64,000 nucleotides of DNA. Source: Calocera cornea HHB12733 (Eukaryota > Basidiomycota > Dacrymycetes > Dacrymycetales > Dacrymycetaceae). Every line of letters begins with the position of its first letter. Position 1 is the first letter of the stretch. Below, piece after piece: positions 56,478-64,000 of the stretch. The stretch covers positions 71,540 to 135,539 of the forward strand of contig KV423944.1 in NCBI GenBank assembly GCA_001632435.1. The letters are read 5' to 3'. The notes below the pieces were generated by a model. It ran no database searches. It saw nothing but the letters and a program-made list of their open reading frames with translations, and had not been told where the DNA came from. The translations under genes were made by a program, and so were the position numbers.

Positions 56478-57353
56478 CTACCGTATGCTACACACGTTCA
56501 CTTCTGGTCCCAGTCCATCATCAGATTGCATATGGGTCGACCCCCAAAGCAAGCCCAGTACACGTACGGGAGTGAAGCGGTCTGCGTCTCTCGCCGTCTC
56601 CTCTAAAGCGTACAGTTGGGAGTACTTCTCTCTTTGATCTTCAGTGAGTGCTTGAATAGCAGCGATGCTCGTCAAGGGGGGCAGTCCATGCTGTAATGGC
56701 ATCAGACACGCTCCATCATGACCGCGACCAGAGCAATGCTCACGTCGTTCACACGGTGCGTGAGATCTGTCGCACGGACAATCTCGAATGGGATGTGGCT
56801 ACCGTCCCACAGTTGGCCGTTTCCAATCTTGACAATGATATCAGCCCCGAGCCGATAAAACAGTACGACCACTCGTGCCAGTTTGATCTCAGCTCTCCGA
56901 AGATCCTGCTCCAGTTCCTTGACCTGCTGCCTCAAAGTCGCGACCTCCGCGTTGGCATTGTCGTTCACGCTGTTGTTGCCAGTCGAAGCCGAGTTGCTTG
57001 CGATCTGGATCGGGTCTGCATATCGCGTTAGACAGGGGCAACCACACACTGTACGATATTGCATACACATGATGTTGGTGAGGCGTATTTTGAGCGCCTG
57101 CTTCTATAACTTGACTTGCCAGACATACTCCCTAGGGATATAGATACTAGACGCTCCCGCTGGTGCTAATAGTCAGAACTCCAAGTCCAGGTACGACGAC
57201 AGATCAAGACGTACTCCTATTGGTGTAGCCGCTGAGTTGCTCCAATTGGCGCTCCGCATCAAGCATATCATTCAGAGTTGGATCGCCATATATGACACGA
57301 AGAGGCTCGATGGCATCGAAGCCAGGCGGCGGGATAAGGGGGACGAGAGGCAT
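56478..57353 (-). CDS. Unknown coiled-coil protein
   Basis: I do not recognise this protein. Three exons (57353-57215, 57015-56780, 56690-56478) can be joined in frame to 195 residues: MPLVPLIPPPGFDAIEPLRV, then NSASTGNNSVNDNANAEVAT, LRQQVKELEQDLRRAEIKLA, a hydrophobic-looking VVVLFYRLGADIIVKIGNG and TEDQREKYSQLYALEETARD. The first intron is long (199 nt) with a good GTACGT donor; the second uses a weak GTCCGT donor and is less certain. One heptad coiled coil is visible. No signal peptide. The model is tentative. Confidence 0.45.
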
Positions 57354-57630
57354 ATTGGAATATGGTAGGTTGTATAGAGGCAATGTCAAGCCCAGGACGA
57401 CGATCCTCGGACGTGGTCGCACGCTGCGCGTCCATGACTAGATGCGAGACATTCCTGGGACTCGGACAAAGACACTCAGCTATGAGGACCACGGAGTGGT
57501 GACGACGTGCGCATGCAAACTCTGTATATTCTTGCTTAGGAAAAACACGATAGAAGCAAAACTATGAAAAAAGAAACAGCGGTCTACATCCCAATGATGC
57601 CTGAGCAAGCTATATCCCAATGCGCTCGAA
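57354..57630. other. Intergenic between unknown gene and MCM2 3' end
   Basis: Short spacer with the unknown gene's promoter and the 3' end of MCM2. Nothing else was seen. Confidence 0.5.
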
Positions 57631-60600
57631 CTACGCTTCCATCTCGAGCTCTCCGCCCTCCACGAACACGTAGTCCGCGTCTGATGGGGCACGGCTCACC
57701 CCGCGACGGGGCGGCGAGGGCCGCTGCTCCGGATCCACAAAGTGCTTGACAATGCCGGGCACCTCGGTGTTGTTCCTCTCGCGCACCTTGCCGAGCTCGT
57801 ACCCGTTCGCGCGGAAGACAGCAGAGTGCAGGTATGGCTGGACATCGTAGATCTCGTGTTCGCGAGCCTGAAAGGACGTGTCAGAATGACAGATTGTGCA
57901 CAGTCGCAGAGTGTCAACTTACGGAGTCCTCAAGTTCAGAGATCTTGACAGACACGCTGTTGGGCGGGGTGTGGTGGGTCGCTTGGTGAATGCGGACCTT
58001 CTCCTTGATGAGGTTACCCAGGAGGAAGTGCAGCAGCTCCTCATGGTCTCTCGCGCGGTGGACATATTTCCGGAACATCTAACGCGCATGTCAACACCAT
58101 GCTCTGGATCATATACGGCGTTACGCTTACCCGTTCAAGCGTCTTCTTCACGCTCATCTTCTGGCACTCCACAAAGCTGCCCACGCTGACCTGGATAGCC
58201 AGGTCGATATCGTCCGCCCTCACATACTCGCGCAGCTGCATCTTGGCGCTCGCCTCGGACATGCGGATCGTGCTCTCGAGGTGACGAACGGTGATAGGCA
58301 TCGAGCCCGTAGCGACGCTCTCCCGACGCAAGTCCGCGTACAGACGGGCAAGCTTCTCCTGGTCCATGTCTTGCAGCTTGGGCTTGACGCGCTCTTTTGC
58401 GTACATGATATACTTGCGGAGCATATCTTGCGGTATGATCTTGGGCACCGTCAGCATACAAGTCAATCGCACATAGAGATGACCTACGTCTGCATCCATC
58501 TCATGCATCTTCTGCTGGAACTTGGCACCCGCAATGTCCGCGCCGTCCATGTCGTCGTCCTCCGCGGCAGCCCTGAACGTCGGGTGGCTCCTGGTATGAC
58601 TGTCCACGACGAACTTGGCGAGCAGCTCGTCCTTGACGGGGTCAACCGTGTCCTTGACGACGCACAGCACGTCAAAGCGCGAGATGATGGGCTCCGTGAG
58701 CTCGACATTCTGCTGGAACGGGATGGTGGGGTTGTACCTCCCCCGGATGGGGTTCGCCGCAGCGATGATGGCGCAGCGCGCCTGGAGGGTGGTGACGATG
58801 CCGGCTTTGGAGATGGAGATGGACTGCTGCTCCATGGCCTCGTGGATGGAGGTGCGGTCCGCGTCGTTCATCTTGTCGAACTCGTCGATCAGGCACACGC
58901 CCTTGTCCGCCAGGACGAGCGCGCCGCCCTCGAGTGTCCACTCCCTCGTGGCTGCGTCCTTGCGCACGCTGGCGGTCAGACCGACGGCGGAAGCGCCCTG
59001 GCCAGTCGTGAACACCGCCCTGTGCGCCGTCTTCTCCACGTACTTGAGGAATTGGGACTTGGCCGTGCCCGGGTCACCGAGCAAGAGGATGTTGATATCT
59101 CCACGCACGCGATGCTTGCCCTTGACGTCCTTGGGCACGCCGCTGAAGAGCGACAACGCGATGGCTGCCTTGATGTCGTCGTGTCCGAAGATGGAGGGCG
59201 CGATGGACTTGATGATGCGTTTGCGGATGCGCGGGTCGCGCGAGAGCTGCACAATCTTGCGCTCGTCCTCCTCCGTCAGGCGGAAGGCTGCGAACAAGTC
59301 CTCCTTCTTGTTGATGTGGTTCGCCTCGATGACGGTGGAGAAGACGGGGAAGCCGTTCTTGGCATTGAGAGAGGCGTCGAAGTTGTTGCGGTAGATACCG
59401 GTCACCTCCTGTAGCGAGATCAGTGCTGCAAATGACTGCTTCAGACACCACTTACGATCTCCTCGCCAGGCTTGGCTGAATCGATGAGATCCCACAGCAG
59501 GATGACCTCCCTATGGCGTGGCAAGCGACCAGCAGGGACGGAACCCGGAGACTCCTGCAAAGTCATCTTCTGGTAGTTCCTATACACCGTCTGCCCAAGA
59601 CATCAGCACGGCATGTCTCGCCGAAGCAGTGTACCGACCTGTTCGTTATTGATCGTGAACGGCCCCCTGCCCTCGCAGCTCGGGCAGTAGCTGATCCTGA
59701 TCTCCCTGCTCGCGTCCTGATAGAACGGCCCGAGGGTTTCCCCGCACTTCTTGCAGTCGAACTTGACGTACTTGAGCTGCGGGAAGACGCCGCTCCTGCG
59801 GGTGACGACGCCGGAGACGCGCACGAGGCAGTTGAGGTTGCTCTGCCGCAGATCGCGCAGCGTGCAGGACGTCGGGAGGTCCGTGATGCGCACGTGCAGC
59901 TCGGCGTGGATCCGCTCATAGGCGGGGTAGAAGGCCAGCACGGACTGCATGGCTACTTCGTCGAAGTAGGCCAGCATGGGCGCGGGGCAGTTGGCGAGGA
60001 AGTATGCTAGGATGGGCTTGTAGTCTGCTAGGTCTTTGAAGGAGACTTCGAGCGACTCCAGGTTCTCTGTCGTCAACGTTAAGTGTGATCTCAAACTTTA
60101 GGGTAGGAGCGACTCACGCTCAGCAAGACGCGTGATCTTGGCGCCATAGACGCTTTCCATACCGCCATCGGTGTGGCCGGTCAGGAACGCACGGAACTGC
60201 TGGGTGATCGCCTTGCCCACATTAGGCAAGCTGACCCACTCTGCGATCGAGTCGGCTTTGATGTCGCCCAGGTCTTCCAGGGGGATGGTCTGTACCGGGA
60301 TGAGCTAGTGCTGTCGAGTCACAGGGAGAAAAACCCACATCGTCGATACCCTCGGCGTCATCGACACCCCGGCGCTCATCATACTGCCTCCTGGTCCTCC
60401 TGACCATGCCCTCGAGCGGACCCCTGTCCTCCTCCTCGTCCTCCTCACTAGGCAAGAACCCCGGCGCCCTCCTCGGCCGCCTCGCGAGGCCCCTCTCGGC
60501 CCTATCTCGCCTAGCCATAGCCGCCTCCGCGGCCCTCCTCTCGGCAAGCGACATATCGCCGAAGTCATTATCGTCGTCGATGTCCGCCTCGTCGTACGCG

Positions 60601-60942
60601 TCGAGGAGGACGTTGTCGTTGTAGTCCTGCTCGAGCAGGTCCTCGGCCATCAGGTCCTCGCCGTCGTCGTCCGACTCGTCGAGCGCGTCTGCCTGCGGGA
60701 CGGGCTCGTCAGACTCGTACGCAAGCGCTTCAGCATCACTGTCGTCTGTGAGGAAGGGCGCGGGTGGAGAAGAGGGGGGCAGGGAGCTGCGGGAGGGGGG
60801 ACGCGCTGCGGTCGCTGGCGGGGAGACGTGCCCTGGCGAGCGGGGCCGCTTTGGAGCGCGTCTGGTGGGTCGTGAAGGTGAAGAAGACTACGAGCGCGTT
60901 AGCAACATAGCCATACAGCCATTGCTAAAGGATACTCACCAT
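57631..60942 (-). CDS. MCM2: DNA replication licensing helicase subunit MCM2
   Basis: Subunit of the MCM2-7 replicative helicase. The coding sequence appears to begin with an exon that is only the ATG (60942-60940), followed at once by a GTGAGT donor; the next exon starts [20 protein letters not shown]. The acidic N-terminus then has [20 protein letters not shown] and [19 protein letters not shown]. The zinc finger is [19 protein letters not shown] with [10 protein letters not shown]. The MCM core has Walker [16 protein letters not shown], Walker [11 protein letters not shown], and the Arg finger [25 protein letters not shown] and [20 protein letters not shown] identify MCM2 against the other MCMs. 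It ends GGELEMEA. The promoter shares 424 bp with the DUF1295 gene and holds two ACGCGT boxes, the MBF element that drives G1/S expression of MCM genes in ascomycete yeasts. Confidence 0.95.
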
Positions 60943-61028
60943 GTTGTTAGGAAGACAGTCAGACGAGGGTGGGTGAACGCAGTGAGCAGGAAGAGAACAG
61001 AGGTGCGGCTGGAATGAGACCCGCCCTT

Positions 61029-61048
61029 GACGCGTCGCGCGACGCGTC
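61029..61048. promoter_or_regulatory. Palindrome with two MCB (ACGCGT) boxes
   Basis: A perfect 20-bp palindrome carries ACGCGT at 61030-61035 and 61042-61047. ACGCGT is the MluI cell-cycle box bound by MBF (Mbp1/Swi6) in yeasts. It lies about 90-110 bp upstream of the MCM2 start. Confidence 0.65.
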
Positions 61049-61058
61049 GTTCATTGCG

Positions 61059-61116
<58 letters not shown>
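61059..61116. repeat. Uninterrupted 58-base poly(C) tract
   Basis: 58 consecutive C on the plus strand (poly(G) on the MCM2 sense strand) begin eleven bases after the MCB palindrome. The true length may vary, because homopolymers are error-prone in assembly. Confidence 0.85.
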
Positions 61117-61118
<2 letters not shown>

Positions 61119-61294
61119 GCTCCGGCTCGGCTCCGGCTCGCACAAGCTCCGTGTCGCGTGGCCGCTTCTTTCTTCGCCGATTTGCTCCCGCGCGGATAAT
61201 GGTCGAGAAGGAGCACGTCAGGTGAATGCCTGCTCTACGTCATGTGCGCCTCTCGATCTTGTGAGCACGTCTCTAGATCTTTCGACCTCGCGCG

Positions 61295-61300
61295 TATAAA
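61295..61300 (+). promoter_or_regulatory. TATA box of the DUF1295 gene
   Basis: TATAAA lies 72 bp upstream of the ATG, a normal core-promoter distance. Confidence 0.5.
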
Positions 61301-61366
61301 GAGCAGGATGGCGCGCTCGAGCAGTCCACCGTTTGCTCTGCTTCCTCCTCCTGCACCAGCTGAGAA

Positions 61367-62524
61367 ATGCCGCCCAACACCGACCGCCCCGTGCTCGTGC
61401 GCACCACCGGGCAAAGCACCCGCACGCCCGTCCCGCCCTACACACCCAACCTCCCCCCTTCCCGCTCCCTCCTCCCGCCCCTCGGCACCTCCTTCCTCCT
61501 CCACGCAGGATCAAGCCTCGCCCTCTACGCCGTCGGCCGCGCGACAGACCGCGCGGAGGCCAAGGACTGGCTCTGGCCCAGTGGCATGGTGGTCAATGCT
61601 TGGTGGCAGGCGGTCGGGCAGAGAGTCGTGCTCGATGGCGTGGGTGTGGGGGACGCATGGGATGAGCTCACGTGGAGGGAAAAGCTCCTGGTACGCATCC
61701 CTTCCCACTCTCCCGTGAGCAAGTACTGACACCGCCCAGCTCGCAGGTGTAACAGCCTGGGGTACGCGCCTCTTCTACCGCATCCTCTCGCGCTCCCTCG
61801 CCCGCGGAACCGACGACCCGCGCTACACCTCGCTCAAGTCCCAGCCTGGCTTCTGGAACAGCGCCCTGTTCAAGCTCTACCTCCCCGAGGCGCTCTTCCA
61901 GACCCTCATCACCCTCCCCTTCACCGCGCCCTTCAGGCTCGTCGTTGCCCCGCACGCTCTGGCCAGTAACCCCTGGACAGGCTGGGACACCGCCGCTGTG
62001 GCCCTCTGGGGCTCTGGGATGGCTTTGGAAGTACTGGCAGACGCGCAGCTCTCCGCGCACGCGCCTGCCCATCCAGGGAAGCTCCAAACGCAAGGCGTAT
62101 GGTCCCTCGTGCGCCACCCCAACTACCTCGGCGACGCCCTCGTCCACCTGTCCTTCCCCCTCCTCACCCTCTCCACGCCCCTGTGGAACGCGTGGTACCT
62201 CCTCGGCCCGGCGGCGAACTACGTGTATCTGAGGTTTGTAGGTGGGGACAGCGGGGAGGGCGAGAGCGTCGGCCAGTACGCGCGGGAGGACACGAGGAAG
62301 TGGATCGACTGGAAGAACTGGGCCAAGGAGGTCAACTCGTTCTGGCCTGGTGAGCGCTCTCTCCCCCAGCTTACTTACTCCTCGCCGTCAACTGAAACTC
62401 GTATGATGATGCAGGGCTCAACACCGTCGCGAACAAATGGTCCTACATTGTCCTTGCCTGCGGGGCGGGGACGGTGGTGCTCGAGCGCGCGCTGAGGAAC
62501 TGGGCGAGCCCGCTGCTCGTCTGA
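61367..62524 (+). CDS. DUF1295 / steroid 5-alpha-reductase-like membrane protein
   Basis: Multi-spanning ER membrane protein of the DUF1295 family, related to sterol and fatty-acyl reductases and isoprenylcysteine methyltransferases. Three exons (61367-61690, 61740-62349, 62415-62524) give 347 residues. Several hydrophobic segments are visible, such as TSFLLHAGSSLALYAVG, FKLYLPEALFQTLITLPF and WDTAAVALWGSGMALEVLA. The family signature is TQGVWSLVRHPNYLGDALV, with HLSFPLLTLSTPLWNAW next. The signature is the NADPH-binding part in steroid reductases. The C-terminal NSFWPGLNTVANKW follows the last intron. The substrate is unknown. It shares its promoter region with MCM2. Confidence 0.85.
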
Positions 62525-63110
62525 TGCCCTCCCTCATCCATCGCCGCCAATGTACTGTACTGTACGGATGATTCTGGTAATTCTGATTTCTTCTGATGAG
62601 TGCTGTGCAGGCGAAGAGCGCGCTATGCTTCTCGGATTGATAATGCGGTAATGTAATGTAACGAAATGAAATATCAGGGTCCACCTTATGCAACCCGTCA
62701 TGCCCACCTTCCTGCATGCAACTTGAACGAAGACGGTTGCAAGGCGTCAGACCTCCTGTGTCTGTGGCACGAGAGCCGTGGATTCTCCCTCGTAGGAACA
62801 ACAAATCGTCAACGCCGACACACCCTTCACACCCACGTGTCCTACCCTCCTCCCCGCTCGGTCCTGGGCCAGTCGTCCGGCAGATAGATTACCATACGGA
62901 CACGGGGGTAGGCCGCTTAGCAGAGCATCCAACATCCAACATCCTCCCTATCCCATCCCCGTCCTCGGAGGGCCAGCTGCCGCCGCCGTCGCTCGAGTCC
63001 TGGCCCGACGGCTGAGCCTCTCCTCTCGCCCCAGTACTTCCCTCATCCCTCACCGTCCAACAGCCAAGCACGGGAAACGGACTCATGCTCATGCGCACAT
63101 GGGGCCTCCT

Positions 63111-63143
<33 letters not shown>

Positions 63144-63297
63144 GTCTCCCCTGCAGCTGCTCGGATTCTCCCTGCGCCGGCCGCTCCGGTCCAGCAGGGT
63201 GTGCATAAAGCACCGGCTTGACATCCTGCGCTCTTCCCCCTTCTCCTCATCCTCCCCCCCCTCCACCGACCCCTCTCACCCCGCCCGACCGCGCACG
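62525..63297. other. Intergenic, upstream of the aldo-keto reductase
   Basis: About 770 bp with the DUF1295 3' end, a GGCTCA repeat at 63112-63143 and a C/T-rich leader. No gene was seen. Confidence 0.5.
63112..63143. repeat. GGCTCA hexanucleotide repeat
   Basis: About five tandem six-base units upstream of the aldo-keto reductase, probably in its promoter or leader. Confidence 0.8.
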
Positions 63298-64000
63298 ATG
63301 TCCGCCCCCACCCCCAGCCCTCTCTCCCTCGCCTCCTCGATCCCCCTCTCCTCAGGCTACCCGATGCCGCGCCTCGGCCTAGGCGTATACCTGAACGACG
63401 ACCCGGCGCCCGCGTGCGCCGCTGCCTTCGCAGCGGGGTACAGGCACGTCGACTCGGCGCTGTTCTATCACAACGAAGCTGGGGTTGGGCAGGCGGTTAG
63501 GGAGAGCGGGATCCCCCGGGCGGAGCTGTTTATCAGTGAGTGCACCGTTTATGCCTGCCCTTATACGGGAACGCGGAATGCGGTCGTGTGGTTTCGAGGG
63601 ACCGCTGATGAGGGTACTGTAGCGAGCAAGGTGTATAGCGGGCGACATGGGTATGAGGAGGCGAAGGAGGCGGTCGAGGAGTCGCTCGCCAACTTCGGGT
63701 TCAACTACCTTGACCTCTACCTGATCCACGATCCTGTGCGTTTGTTTCCCCGGCCCCGCTTCTGTCGGGTGATGAGTGTGCTGATACTGTACTTGCGCGG
63801 GAAGCTGTCCGGCAAGCACAGACGGCTCGAGACGTGGCGTGCGCTGGTGGAGAAGCAGAAGGAGGGCAAGCTGCGCACAATCGGCGTGTCCAACTAGTGC
63901 GTCCCCCTCCCCACCTGCTCCTTTGCCTATTGAATCACAGGCTGATAATTGCTTCGTTTTGCAGCGGGCCCCGGCATCTGGAGGAGATCAGAGCAGCGGG
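63298..64000 (+). CDS. Aldo-keto reductase, 5' part
   Basis: NADPH-dependent reductase of the AKR superfamily. Exons 63298-63535, 63623-63735, 63805-63896 and 63965 onward join in frame. It starts MSAPTPSPLSLASSIPLSSG, then YPMPRLGLGVYLNDD. The catalytic residues are visible: Asp and Tyr in HVDSALFYHNE, Lys in SKVYSGRHGYEEA, and His in YLDLYLIHDP. LRTIGVSNYGPRHLEEIRAA is the last segment before the window ends, so the C-terminal half is missing. The frame is open back to 63085, but that extension is only a Gly-Ser repeat from the microsatellite and I reject it. The substrate is unknown. Confidence 0.9.

Larger units (their letters stand above)
60943..61366. promoter_or_regulatory. Divergent promoter of MCM2 and DUF1295 gene
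   Basis: 424 bp between the two start codons contain a 20-bp palindrome with two ACGCGT boxes, a 58-base C tract and a TATA box for the DUF1295 gene. No other gene was seen. Confidence 0.7.

Noticed and set aside
58281..59414. 377-codon plus-strand frame opposite MCM2
   Set aside because: Antisense shadow of the conserved helicase core.
60936..61216. Poly-Gly and poly-Pro frames crossing the C tract
   Set aside because: They exist only because the homopolymer is open in every frame.
63085..63297. N-terminal extension of the aldo-keto reductase
   Set aside because: It codes Gly-Ser repeats from a microsatellite; the ATG at 63298 fits the family start.

Overview
The window looks like nuclear DNA of a filamentous basidiomycete, most likely an agaricomycete. 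Most genes carry several short phase-consistent introns of about 45-110 bp with GTGCGT, GTGAGC or GTACGT donors. GC content is high and intergenic DNA is compact. Protein families also fit: a two-finger siderophore-type GATA repressor, an Opi1-domain protein, DUF2408 and an expanded BCS1-like ATPase. The run of N at 37073-37292 shows it is a draft assembly. I found no rRNA, tRNA, CRISPR array, intact transposon or biosynthetic cluster. All family assignments come from reading the translations, not from database searches.

Layout. 1-11.3 kb: hexose-type MFS transporter, a tandem pair of tropomyosin genes, a DUF2408/UPF0662 protein, TIM44 and a small unknown gene. 12.7-18.4 kb: an intracellular GH43 glycosidase, a 2OG-Fe(II) dioxygenase and a BCS1-like AAA ATPase. 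18.8-23.2 kb: two regulators on the minus strand, an Opi1-domain protein and a SreA/Urbs1/Fep1-type iron-responsive GATA factor. 23.2-28.6 kb: a gene-poor stretch. 28.6-36 kb: acireductone dioxygenase, a RED/IK-like nuclear protein, a sarcosine-oxidase-family FAD enzyme and the ribosome-associated Hsp70 Ssz1. 36.3-45.3 kb: a HIG1-domain protein cut by the gap, a GDP-mannose transporter (Vrg4), squalene synthase (Erg9), a 66-aa ORF and coronin. 45.7-53.8 kb: an RCC2-like protein with a C-terminal PHD finger, and a large uncharacterised cysteine-motif protein. 53.8-57.4 kb: an AT-rich island with a perfect 30-bp palindrome and telomere-like repeats, then the SNARE Bet1 and an unknown gene. 57.6-64 kb: MCM2, a DUF1295-type membrane reductase and the start of an aldo-keto reductase.

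Most genes are housekeeping functions with no shared pathway: actin cytoskeleton (tropomyosins, coronin), secretory traffic (Vrg4, Bet1), mitochondria (TIM44, HIG1, BCS1-like), sterol and phospholipid metabolism (Erg9, Opi1), replication (MCM2) and translation (Ssz1). The features most worth a second look are the tandem tropomyosins, the RCC2-PHD fusion, the MCM2 promoter (a palindrome carrying two ACGCGT boxes next to 58 consecutive C) and the MCM2 first exon that is only the ATG, the palindrome island at 54.4 kb, the uncharacterised 1152-aa protein and a possible 23-nt intron at 10987.
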